Source: JBIOYL01 sp044870185 (GTDB taxonomy: Bacteria; Actinomycetota; CALGFH01). Taken from it: 28,815 bases of DNA. Location: assembly GCA_044870185.1 (NCBI GenBank), contig JBIOYL010000044.1, forward strand, positions 1 to 28,815. Reading direction: 5' to 3'. Positions 22,688 to 28,815 of this stretch are shown here, piece after piece (within the stretch, counting starts at the first letter, position 1; every line of letters begins with the position of its first letter). The position numbers and the translations under genes were made by a program. The notes beneath the pieces were generated by a model. It worked only from the letters and a program-made list of their open reading frames with translations, was not told where the DNA came from and ran no database searches.

Positions 22688-23428
22688 TCAGGCGACCCGG
22701 CCCAGCGTGTGCTTGCTCGCCTCGGCGACCAGGCTGTCGAACAGCGCCTGCTGGCTCGGGTCCTCGGCCGCGGTCACCTCGGGGTGCCACTGCACCGCGA
22801 GCATCGCGCCACCCGGGCGCTCGACGGCCTCGACCAGCCCGTCCTCGGTCCACGCGCTGGCCACCAGGCCGTCGCCAAGGCGGTCGACGCCCTGGTGGTG
22901 GCGGGCGACGACCGACACCCGCGTGGCGCCCGAGACCTGGGCGAGCCGGCTGCCGGGCTGGATGCGGATCGAGTGGGTGACGGCCGTGCCCAGGTCGGGG
23001 TCGCCGTGGTCGCCTATGCCGTCCCGCTCCGGCAGGTGCTGGTGGAGCGTGCCGCCGAAGGCCACGTTGACGGCCTGCATGCCTCGGCAGATGCCCAGCA
23101 GCGGCAGGCCGAGCCGTGCGCAGGCGCGCACCAGGTCGAGCTCCAGGCCGTCGCGGTCCGGCTGCACGTCGGCGGTGGTCGGGTGTGGCTCGGCGCCGTA
23201 GTGGGATGGATGCAGGTCGCCGCCCCCGGTCAGCAGCACCCCGTCGAAGCAGGCGAGCACCTCGCCGGCCGGCGCCGGGTCGGGCGCCGGGATGAGCACC
23301 GGCCGGCCCCCGGCCCGCCGGATCGCCGCGATGTACGTCTCGGCTACCGCGAACGCGCCCGGACGCCAGTTGCGGATGGCGCCCTGCTCGACGTGGGCGG
23401 TCGGGACGGCGATCAGCGGGGCCGGCAT
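22688..23428 (-). CDS. gamma-glutamyl-GABA hydrolase-like class I glutamine amidotransferase (PuuD family)
   Basis: A 246-residue class I glutamine amidotransferase-fold hydrolase. The triad is visible: C114 in LGICRGMQAVNV, H215 and E217 in VQWHPE. LLTGGGDLHPSHYG is the family oxyanion segment. PuuD relatives cleave gamma-glutamyl amide bonds. Beside three amide-forming ligases it may remove a gamma-glutamyl protecting group or edit the product. The ATG has AAGGAGAG about 9 nt upstream. It lies upstream of the ligases in the same direction. Confidence 0.92.
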   Translation of the reverse strand: MPAPLIAVPTAHVEQGAIRNWRPGAFAVAETYIAAIRRAGGRPVLIPAPDPAPAGEVLACFDGVLLTGGGDLHPSHYGAEPHPTTADVQPDRDGLELDLVRACARLGLPLLGICRGMQAVNVAFGGTLHQHLPERDGIGDHGDPDLGTAVTHSIRIQPGSRLAQVSGATRVSVVARHHQGVDRLGDGLVASAWTEDGLVEAVERPGGAMLAVQWHPEVTAAEDPSQQALFDSLVAEASKHTLGRVA

Positions 23429-23736
23429 GGTCGAGCGCTCTCCTTGTCAGCGGTCGGCAGGCCAGGCGTGCCAGCCCATCCGACCAGAAGGCGACCGCAT
23501 GACCTACGGCGGAAGGTCGCGTCCAGCAGGCGGGCGGCCTTGGGGGACGGCCGACGAGCGGCACTGGACGAGCGCGACACGCGAGATGTCAACACGTACA
23601 GTAGGCGGGTCCGACCGCCCGTGTCGAACAGGGCGCGTTCCCGCCGGGTCCCGCGAGCTGGTCAGATCACCTCGTTCTGCGCCTACACTCGCAGTACTCC
23701 CGTTAGGTCCCTGCCGCGATCTGTGAGGACTTCCCC
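23429..23736. other. 308-nt intergenic region between divergent transcription units
   Basis: No gene is supported here. On the plus strand, TACACT at 23684-23689 is a plausible -10 for the 2TM gene, with no good -35. On the minus strand, TTGACA at 23592-23587 is a good -35 for the amidotransferase operon, but the sequence 17-18 nt downstream is a poor -10. The ribosome site of the 2TM gene (GAGGA) is at 23725-23729. Confidence 0.5.
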
Positions 23737-23930
23737 GTGGTCATGACGGGGCTGATCGTGCTCAACCTCACCGTCGCGACCGAGTACTTGTGGTTCGTCT
23801 TCCCGCTGGTTGGCTGGGGCATCGGCCTGACCGCGCACTACCTGTTCGGCTGCGCTGGGCCGGTAAGGCCATCGCCGAGCGGCAGGAAAGGACCGAGCGG
23901 CGGGCCGCAGCGACCAGGCGGGCTGCCTGA
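23737..23930 (+). pseudogene. 2TM-domain small membrane protein with a 1-nt frameshift
   Basis: From the GTG at 23737 (GAGGA 7 nt upstream) the frame encodes GLIVLNLTVATEYLWFVFPL and then VGWGIGLTAHYLFG, the typical hydrophobic core of the 2TM domain family. After about 23849 the natural continuation lies in another frame: LRWAGKAIAERQERTERRAA and a TGA at 23928-23930, a charged tail usual for the family. Restoring one C (ggcctg instead of ggctg) joins both parts into a protein of about 64 residues. This may be a true mutation or a sequencing error. In the unshifted frame the tail is Pro/Gly-rich and unconvincing. Confidence 0.7.
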
Positions 23931-24030
23931 CGTTTGCCTCCCTGGCGCCATCCGACCATGCCGGCTGCGGTCGGTTCACAAGGCCGCAGCCGGCGCCGCG
24001 GCATCACCTCTGACGGAACGGAGGATCATC

Positions 24031-24764
24031 ATGCCCACAGCTGACGTGTCGATCTCGTGGCTGGGTCACTCACGTGGCTGCTTGCCATCATCGCGGCCGG
24101 GTTCCTGGTGACCTGGGTGCTCACCGACCGGCTCGGCCTGCGCCGCACCCCCTACATCCTCCCCCTCGCCCTGCTGACCGGGAGCCTCGCCTGGGGGTAC
24201 CTGGCCTGGAGCGACACCAGCCTGGGCGACTTCCTGACTGCTCAGTGGGGCTGGGGCGTGCTCGGCGCGGCCGTCACCGGCACGATCCTTGCCGCCCTGA
24301 TGCGCGCCCAGCCGAGCGGCCTCCGCCCCGATGGGTGGCGCCTGGCCGGCACCCTGGCCTGGGAAGGCGTCGTGTACGGCACCACCGAGGGGCTGCTGCT
24401 GTCGGTGCTGCCGGTGCTGGTGGTCTGGCAGGCGTTCGCCGTGCACGGCTGGACCAGTGGAACCGGCAAGCCCCTGGTGGCCGGGACCGCTGCGATCCTG
24501 GCCAGCCTGGCCATGATCGTCATCCACCACCTGGGCTACCGGGGCTTCCGCGACCCGGCGGTCCTGGGCACGGTGCTGGGCGGCTGCGGGCTGCTGAGCC
24601 TGGCCTACCTGCTGACGGCCAGTCCGCTGGCGGCCGTGGGCGGCCACATCATCCTGCACATGGCGGCCAACCTCCATGGCGTGGAGCTGGCCCCCTACGC
24701 CGACGGCGCCGTCCCCATCGAGCACCGCCCAACACGGATCAGGACGCTCACGCCGGCCTCGTGA
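24031..24764 (+). CDS. polytopic membrane protein, probable frameshift near its start
   Basis: The best start is the ATG at 24031, with a strong GGAGG 6 nt upstream, but that frame (MPTADVSISWLG) soon loses membrane character. The frame from about 24066 gives SLTWLLAIIAAGFLVTWVLT and six to eight hydrophobic segments to the stop at 24764. Adding one G in the run at 24063-24065 joins the two. Without repair, translation would need the GTG at 24057, which has no ribosome site. WEGVVYGTTEGLLL and GHIILHMAANLHG faintly recall CPBP intramembrane proteases (the HxxxN motif), but the E-E-x-x-x-R motif is absent, so function is not assigned. Confidence 0.65.
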
Positions 24765-24887
24765 GGACGCCGGGTCGCCGACACTGCGACCGGCAGCGCA
24801 GACCGGCGCGGCAGCCTGCATGCCGCCACCGCTCGGGACGGTGACGAGCCGCCCGCGCCCTCCGGCGCCCGCTGAACGAGGCAGTGG

Positions 24888-25010
24888 TCACCGAGGGCGC
24901 GTCTTGACGTGCTCGATGGGGCCGTCGGTGGACTCCAGCATCCAGCGCGCCTCGATCTCGGCCGGTGCGTCGCAGGCGCGGTCGGGGCAGGACAGGAGCT
25001 CGGCAGCTGC
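24888..25010 (-). pseudogene. remnant of a small Cys-containing actinobacterial protein
   Basis: The minus strand encodes AELLSCPDRACDAPAEIEAR, then WMLESTDGPIEHVKTR and an early stop. From memory this matches small zinc-ribbon-like proteins of actinobacteria (CPxxxC...STDGPVEHVKT, then C...GH). Here the second Cys pair is lost and no start codon lies nearby in frame. The fragment ends against the divergent promoter of the prolyl oligopeptidase gene. Probably decayed; its role is unknown. Confidence 0.4.
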
Positions 25011-25031
25011 TCCCCGGCCCGCCCTGACAGG

Positions 25032-25037
25032 TACAGT
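25032..25037 (+). promoter_or_regulatory. candidate -10 of a leaderless promoter for the prolyl oligopeptidase gene
   Basis: TACAGT lies exactly 6 nt before the GTG at 25044, the spacing expected when transcription starts at the start codon. No Shine-Dalgarno sequence is present, which supports the GTG start. Confidence 0.5.
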
Positions 25038-25043
25038 GGCTGC

Positions 25044-27245
25044 GTGAACGAACCGGCCGCCCGCCGCCCGAGCGATCTTCCCGACCGCCGCCTGGACTAT
25101 CCCGCCGCCCGCCGCCTGGACCTGGTCGAGGTCCTGCACGGCGTCCGGGTCGCCGACCCCTACCGCTGGCTGGAGAACCACGACGCGCAGGCGACCCGCG
25201 CCTGGGGCCAAGCCCAGGACGAGCTGGCCCGCGCCTGGCTGGACGGCCTGCCCGGCCGGGCCGCCCTGGGCGAGCGCCTGCACGAGCTGCTCGGCGCCGG
25301 CCTCGTCACCGTCCCGGTGCTGCGCGGGGAGCGCGCGTTCTTCGAGCGCCGGGCCGGCGATCAGCAGCACCCCGTCCTGGTCGTGCGTGAGGGCGACAGC
25401 GAGCGGGTGCTGATCGACCCGAGCGCGCTCAGCGACGACGACACGGTCACGCTGGACGCCTGGGTGCCCTCGATCGAGGGCACCCGCCTGGCCTACTGGC
25501 TGTCGGACAGCGGGGACGAGGAGGCCACGCTGCGGGTGCTGGACGTGGCCAGCGGCGAGCTCCTCGACGGCCCCATCGACCGGACCCGCTACTGTCCCCT
25601 GGCCTGGCTGCCCGGCGGCGAGACGTACTTCTACGGCCGCCGGCTCCCGCCCGAGGCGGTCCCGGAGGGCGAGGCGAGCTTCCACCGCCGCGTCTGGCTG
25701 CGCCGCATCGGCACCGACCCGGCCGCCGACGTGCTCGTGTTCGGCGAGGGGCGGGACAAGACCGAGTACCACTCGCTCGAGCTGTCCCGGGACGGCCGCT
25801 GGCTCGTCGTCGGCGCCGAGGCCGGCACCGCCCCCCGCAACGACCTGTACATCGCCGACCTGCACGCCGGCGGCGCGCTGCGCACGATCCAGCAGGGGCT
25901 GGACGCCCAGACCTGGGGCGGGGTGCGCCACGACGGGCGCCTGTACCTGCTCACCAACCTGGACGCGCCCCGCTTCCGGCTGGCCGTCGCCGACCCGGCC
26001 CGCCCCGAGCCCGAGCACTGGCGCGACCTGGTCGCCGAGTCCGAGGACGTGCTCGAGGGCTTCGCGGTCGCCCGCGACGCCGTCGTCGTCGCGGGCACGC
26101 GGCATGCGGTCGGCCACGTCCGCGTCCACGACCGGGCCGGCGGCGCCTGCCGGGCCGAGGTCGAGCTGCCCGGGCTCGGCTCGGTCCTTGGTGTCTCGGC
26201 CCATCCCGAGGGCCGCGACGACGTCTTCTTCGGCTACAGCGACTTCTCGACCCCACCCCGGGTCTACCGCTGCTCGACGCGGCCGGCGCCGCCCGAGGAC
26301 GACCGGGGCTCGGGCGGCGCCCGGGCTGGGCGTGACGGCGGCGCGCCGGCCTCGCCGCTGCCGGCCGGCGGGCCGACGCTGGAGCTGGACGCGCCCGGCC
26401 GCCTCGACGCCAACGAGCCGGTCGCCAGCCAGCCGGTGACCGACCAGCTGGTGGCCGGCCAGGAGGTCTACCGTTCCAAGGACGGCACCGAGGTGCGCAT
26501 GTTCGTGCTGCGCCGCGCGGACCTCGCCCCCGGCGGGCCACGCCCGACCATCCTGTACGGCTACGGTGGCTTCGACGTGGCCCTCACCCCCGCCTACAAC
26601 GCCCAGCTCACCGCCTGGGTCGAGCGGGGCGGCGTGTACGCGATCGCCAACCTGCGCGGGGGCAGCGAGGAGGGCGAGGCGTGGCACCGGGCCGGCATGC
26701 GCGAGCACAAGCAGAACGTCTTCGACGACTTCATCGCGGCCGCCGAGCACCTGGTCGCCACCGGCATCACCACCCCCGGCCAGCTCGGCATCTACGGCGG
26801 CAGCAACGGCGGCCTGCTCGTCGGCGCGGCGCTGACCCAGCGCCCGGACCTGTTCGCCGCCGCCGTGTGCAGCGCGCCGCTGCTCGACATGGTGCGCTAC
26901 GAGCGTTTCGGCTACGGCGAGACCTGGAACGACGAGTACGGCCGGGCCGACGACCCGGTGGAGTTCGGCTGGCTGTACGGCTACTCGCCCTACCATCACG
27001 TGGTGGCGGGGACCGCGTACCCGGCCGTGCTGTTCACCGTGTTCGAGTCCGACACCCGAGTCGACCCGATGCACGCGCGCAAGCTGTGCGCCGCCCTGCA
27101 GTGGGCGACCGCCTCGCCGCGCCCGATCCTGCTGCGGCGCGAGCAGCGCGTCGGCCACGGGGCCAGGTCGGTGAACCGCACCGCCGAGCTGGCCGTCGAC
27201 ATCCTGAGCTTCTTCGCCGCCCGCCTGGGCCTGCCCCTTGCGTGA
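25044..27245 (+). CDS. prolyl oligopeptidase family serine peptidase (S9A)
   Basis: A 733-residue peptidase cleaving short peptides after proline or related residues, probably cytoplasmic since no signal peptide is seen. It opens with DYPAARRLDLVEVLHGVRVA and DPYRWLE, family hallmarks. A seven-bladed propeller (about 70-400) precedes the hydrolase domain (about 470-733) with S587 in YGGSNGGLL, D670 in FESDTRVDP and H705 in RVGHGARS. The linker near residues 413-465 is a Gly/Ala/Pro-rich, low-complexity insertion not usual in the family. GTG 25044 is chosen over the upstream frame to 24909 because of the leaderless promoter and the family N-terminus. Confidence 0.93.
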   Translation: MNEPAARRPSDLPDRRLDYPAARRLDLVEVLHGVRVADPYRWLENHDAQATRAWGQAQDELARAWLDGLPGRAALGERLHELLGAGLVTVPVLRGERAFFERRAGDQQHPVLVVREGDSERVLIDPSALSDDDTVTLDAWVPSIEGTRLAYWLSDSGDEEATLRVLDVASGELLDGPIDRTRYCPLAWLPGGETYFYGRRLPPEAVPEGEASFHRRVWLRRIGTDPAADVLVFGEGRDKTEYHSLELSRDGRWLVVGAEAGTAPRNDLYIADLHAGGALRTIQQGLDAQTWGGVRHDGRLYLLTNLDAPRFRLAVADPARPEPEHWRDLVAESEDVLEGFAVARDAVVVAGTRHAVGHVRVHDRAGGACRAEVELPGLGSVLGVSAHPEGRDDVFFGYSDFSTPPRVYRCSTRPAPPEDDRGSGGARAGRDGGAPASPLPAGGPTLELDAPGRLDANEPVASQPVTDQLVAGQEVYRSKDGTEVRMFVLRRADLAPGGPRPTILYGYGGFDVALTPAYNAQLTAWVERGGVYAIANLRGGSEEGEAWHRAGMREHKQNVFDDFIAAAEHLVATGITTPGQLGIYGGSNGGLLVGAALTQRPDLFAAAVCSAPLLDMVRYERFGYGETWNDEYGRADDPVEFGWLYGYSPYHHVVAGTAYPAVLFTVFESDTRVDPMHARKLCAALQWATASPRPILLRREQRVGHGARSVNRTAELAVDILSFFAARLGLPLA

Positions 27246-27251
27246 GCGCGA

Positions 27252-27265
27252 GCCCACTCGTGGGC
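27252..27265. terminator. hairpin between convergent genes
   Basis: gcccac-tc-gtgggc, a perfect 6-bp stem just after the prolyl oligopeptidase stop and before the convergent SnoaL-like stop. No T run follows. Confidence 0.4.
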
Positions 27266-27335
27266 GTGGCTTCCTGCGCGAGCCCGCGACGGGTCAATGC
27301 CTGGTCGAAGCCGGCCAGCTCGCTTTCTCTGGTCC

Positions 27336-27737
27336 TCACGACTGGATGCCGGTGAGGCGCAGGGCCTCCTGCCGATCGCGGCAGTCGCGCAGGGCGACGA
27401 CCCGCCCGTCGCGCACCGTGAACACGCTGTAGGCGCGGTCGTCCCCGGGCCGGCCGTAGGAGGCGGCGACCCCTGGAGTCCGCACGCCGACCATGACGAG
27501 CTCGCCGTTGGCGGCGACCTCGTCGAGCTCGACCCGCAAGCCGCGCTCGGCCCAGACCCGCAGCACGTGCTCCAGCTCGTGACGGCCGTGGCAGACCTGC
27601 GGGGTAGGGTGCTCGAGTGCGGGATCCAGGTACGCCCACTCCAGGTCCAGGTCGACGAACTGCAGCATCGTCGCCAGATCGCCGCTGGCGTAGGCCTGGT
27701 ACGCGCGTCGAATCAGGTCCGCGTTCTCGTTCGACAT
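27336..27737 (-). CDS. SnoaL-like / NTF2-like protein
   Basis: A 133-residue alpha+beta cone-fold protein: LIRRAYQAYASGDLATMLQF, VDLDLEWAYLDPALE, CHGRHELEHVL and FTVRDGRVVALRDCRDRQEA. This is the usual pattern of stand-alone SnoaL-like/NTF2-like domain proteins, which may bind or isomerise small molecules; no specific reaction can be named. ATG 27737 has GGAGGAGGAG upstream. Convergent with the prolyl oligopeptidase gene. Confidence 0.85.
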   Translation of the reverse strand: MSNENADLIRRAYQAYASGDLATMLQFVDLDLEWAYLDPALEHPTPQVCHGRHELEHVLRVWAERGLRVELDEVAANGELVMVGVRTPGVAASYGRPGDDRAYSVFTVRDGRVVALRDCRDRQEALRLTGIQS

Positions 27738-27859
27738 GCTGGTACTCCTCCTCCTGCGTCATCACTTGACGGGGTCGCCTTGCAGCACAAGGGTCGCTTG
27801 ACGCCCGCCGCGCCAAGGCGCCAGTGGCACCGTCCGTGTCCGGCTCGTGAGGAGCAGGC

Positions 27860-27889
27860 TACGTCGCTGCCGAGAAGACGACGTATGCT
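27860..27889 (+). promoter_or_regulatory. putative operator and leaderless promoter of vapBC pair 3
   Basis: The inverted repeat tacgtcg (27860-27866) / cgacgta (27879-27885) overlaps the -10 TATGCT (27884-27889), which lies 6 nt before the vapB ATG. An RHH antitoxin bound to the repeat would block the promoter. Confidence 0.5.
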
Positions 27890-27895
27890 CAACCG

Positions 27896-28108
27896 ATGAA
27901 GCGATTGCAGATCATGATCGACGAGGACCTCGACGCCGAGCTTGGCCGGCTGGCAGCCGACCGGGGCACGCCGAAGGCAGCGTTGATCCGCGCATTCGTG
28001 CGGGACCGGCTTCGGCCGCTCCCGCCGCTGTCGGCCGATCCGCTCGGGTGCATGGCCGGCGCCGACGACTTCGAGCCAGCCGGCGTCGATGACGTCGTCT
28101 ACGGATGA
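27896..28108 (+). CDS. vapB: VapB-type ribbon-helix-helix antitoxin (pair 3)
   Basis: A 70-residue antitoxin: MKRLQIMIDEDLDAELGRLA is the RHH strand and helix, DRGTPKAALIRAFVRDRL the second helix, and the C-terminal part ends DDVVYG. The stop overlaps the toxin ATG (ATGA). The cognate toxin gene is broken by an IS, so this antitoxin may now be orphaned, although it could still repress its promoter. Confidence 0.88.
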   Translation: MKRLQIMIDEDLDAELGRLAADRGTPKAALIRAFVRDRLRPLPPLSADPLGCMAGADDFEPAGVDDVVYG

Positions 28109-28300
28109 TCTTCGTCGACACCTCCTTCTGGGTCGCCCTGCGAGACCGGCGGGATGCTCGGCACGCCGAGGCGGTGCGGCTGCTCGGCGAGCACACGGAC
28201 CGCTGGCTGGTGACCTCCAATCACGTGCGCGGCGAGACGCGGACGTTCCTACGCCGGCGCGCGGGGCATCGGTCGGCGGTGGACTTCCTGGGACGCCGGA
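28105..28300 (+). pseudogene. vapC: VapC-type PIN toxin (pair 3), truncated by the IS element
   Basis: The frame begins MIFVDTSFWVALRDRRDARH and has D5 and E44 (VRGETRTFLRRRAGH), as in VapC toxins. After VDFLGR, about residue 63, similarity to PIN proteins stops and the frame runs into the IS right end, staying open to the window edge. The two C-terminal acidic residues of the PIN site are therefore missing, and the toxin should be inactive. The exact junction, near 28290-28310, is an estimate. Confidence 0.75.
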
Positions 28301-28304
28301 CCAT

Positions 28305-28480
28305 GCGCCTCGGCGCCACGGCGCCTGCGCCCCTTGCGGGGCCGTACCTGGTGACTCCTCTGTCGCCTGAAGGCGACAGCTTCTCAGGCCGCTTGCGCGG
28401 CCTGACGGGCAAGCCCTGCCCGGAGAATATTGCCCGCCGCGTTCACATCCGCGTGGGCAGCATGCCCACACGCCACACAG
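28305..28480 (-). ncRNA. candidate omegaRNA (guide RNA of TnpB)
   Basis: In IS200/IS605 elements the guide RNA is made from the 3' end of tnpB and the right end, and its guide is the host sequence beyond the element. The stacked palindromes after the tnpB stop (28360-28379 and those further left) fit such a scaffold. The limits are approximate and no direct evidence of transcription is available. Confidence 0.4.
28360..28379. repeat. right-end hairpin of the IS element
   Basis: Perfect 8-bp stem ctgtcgcc / ggcgacag with the loop tgaa, 4 nt past the tnpB stop codon. It resembles the left-end hairpin at 315-334 in stem, loop and flanking bases. Confidence 0.6.
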
Positions 28481-28815
28481 CAGAACACGGCCTGGCTGGG
28501 GCGGTTCTCCGCCGCCACCTGCCCGCAGTCGGGGCAGGTGCGGGAGGTGTTGCGGGGGTCCACCATGAGCAGCTTGCGACCGGCGCTTGCAGCCTTGTGC
28601 GCAAGCACTGTGAGGAACACCCCCCAGCCCGCATCCAGGATCGACCGGTTCAACCCCGCTTTCTGCGCCACGCCGGTGCCCGGCGCCTCCGCAGTACCGG
28701 ACGCCGAGCGCGTCATGTTGGCAATCTGCAATGCCTCATGGACGAGCAGGTCGTAGCGACGCACCAGGCCAAGGGCGACCTTGTGGGCGTGGTCGCGGCG
28801 CTGCCGGCGAAGCTT
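28384..28815 (-). CDS. tnpB: TnpB RNA-guided nuclease, C-terminal part (partial at window edge)
   Basis: The last 143 residues of TnpB. Visible are KLRRQRRDHAHKVALGLVRR, LLVHEALQIANM with the second RuvC acidic residue (Glu), LNRSILDAGWGVFL, the zinc ribbon TCPDCG...CVACG, and HADVNAAGNIL with the third RuvC acidic residue (Asp). All expected C-terminal elements are present and the frame is intact, so this copy could be functional if its missing part is. It runs off the right edge. Confidence 0.93.
   Translation of the reverse strand, partial: KLRRQRRDHAHKVALGLVRRYDLLVHEALQIANMTRSASGTAEAPGTGVAQKAGLNRSILDAGWGVFLTVLAHKAASAGRKLLMVDPRNTSRTCPDCGQVAAENRPSQAVFCCVACGHAAHADVNAAGNILRAGLARQAAQAA

Larger units (their letters stand above)
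28300..28815 (-). mobile_element. IS200/IS605-like element, right-end part, cut by the window edge
   Basis: Contains the 3' part of a minus-strand tnpB and a right end with the hairpin at 28360-28379. Two further palindromes follow outward: gcccc-ttgc-ggggc near 28329-28342 and ggcgcc-ac-ggcgcc near 28312-28325. It interrupts vapC of pair 3. It has the same orientation as the element part at the left edge. Confidence 0.7.

Noticed and set aside
24888..27257. Minus-strand 789-codon open frame as one long gene
   Set aside because: Most of it is antisense to the prolyl oligopeptidase with its full catalytic triad. Only the last 40 or so codons look protein-like, and these are reported as a remnant.
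28105..28815. Plus-strand frame open to the window edge as a long fusion protein
   Set aside because: The PIN similarity ends near 28300. The rest is antisense to a well-conserved tnpB end, so it is only a read-through frame.
1..28815. tRNA or rRNA genes
   Set aside because: No cloverleaf-like or conserved rRNA segment was recognised in the intergenic regions by eye; a covariance-model scan would be decisive.

Overview
The window is very GC-rich, uses GTG and TTG starts freely, and looks like Actinomycetota. The XPB-type helicase pair, a remnant of an F420/LLM-type oxidoreductase, an Abhydrolase_9 membrane hydrolase and apparent leaderless promoters all fit that phylum; I cannot name a genus. 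Both ends of the window lie inside minus-strand tnpB genes of an IS200/IS605-like element. The 5' part of tnpB is at the left edge and the 3' part at the right edge. They would not join into one complete gene, because the middle is absent.

Layout. 1-348: left IS end. 350-1165: aldo/keto reductase. 1298-5414: a helicase-associated protein overlapping an XPB helicase. 5523-9095, all minus strand: vapBC, then (reading upstream) an alpha/beta-hydrolase-fold/class III cyclase fusion, a SAM methyltransferase, and a second vapBC with a striking 18-bp inverted repeat over its start. 9195-9431: decayed LLM oxidoreductase. 9557-11873: MFS exporter divergent from an ArsR-type regulator. 11837-13791: LuxR-type response regulator and histidine kinase. 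13956-17788: three alpha/beta hydrolases on the plus strand. 17862-19066: a small island with an RHH protein and a DUF6941-like protein (minus), divergent from a BrnT-like toxin candidate (plus, TTG start). 19159-23428, minus strand: a glutamine-amidotransferase-like hydrolase, an ATP-grasp ligase, a circularly permuted ATP-grasp ligase and a GCS2-type carboxylate-amine ligase; the last three are joined by 4-nt ATGA overlaps. 23737-24764: two small membrane-protein genes, each apparently carrying a 1-nt deletion. 25044-27245: prolyl oligopeptidase. 27336-27737: SnoaL-like protein. 27896-28300: a third vapBC whose toxin gene is cut by the right IS.

How the genes may work together. The most interesting unit is the amidoligase operon (three ATP-dependent ligases plus a gamma-glutamyl hydrolase-like enzyme). 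It probably builds and trims a small peptide-like or gamma-glutamyl metabolite that I cannot identify. The two translationally coupled esterases at 13956-15766 may belong to the same pathway, but that is inference. Toxin-antitoxin modules are dense: three vapBC pairs and one candidate new arrangement in under 29 kb. Short GC-rich tandem repeats have expanded in frame inside several proteins and in one intergenic spacer.
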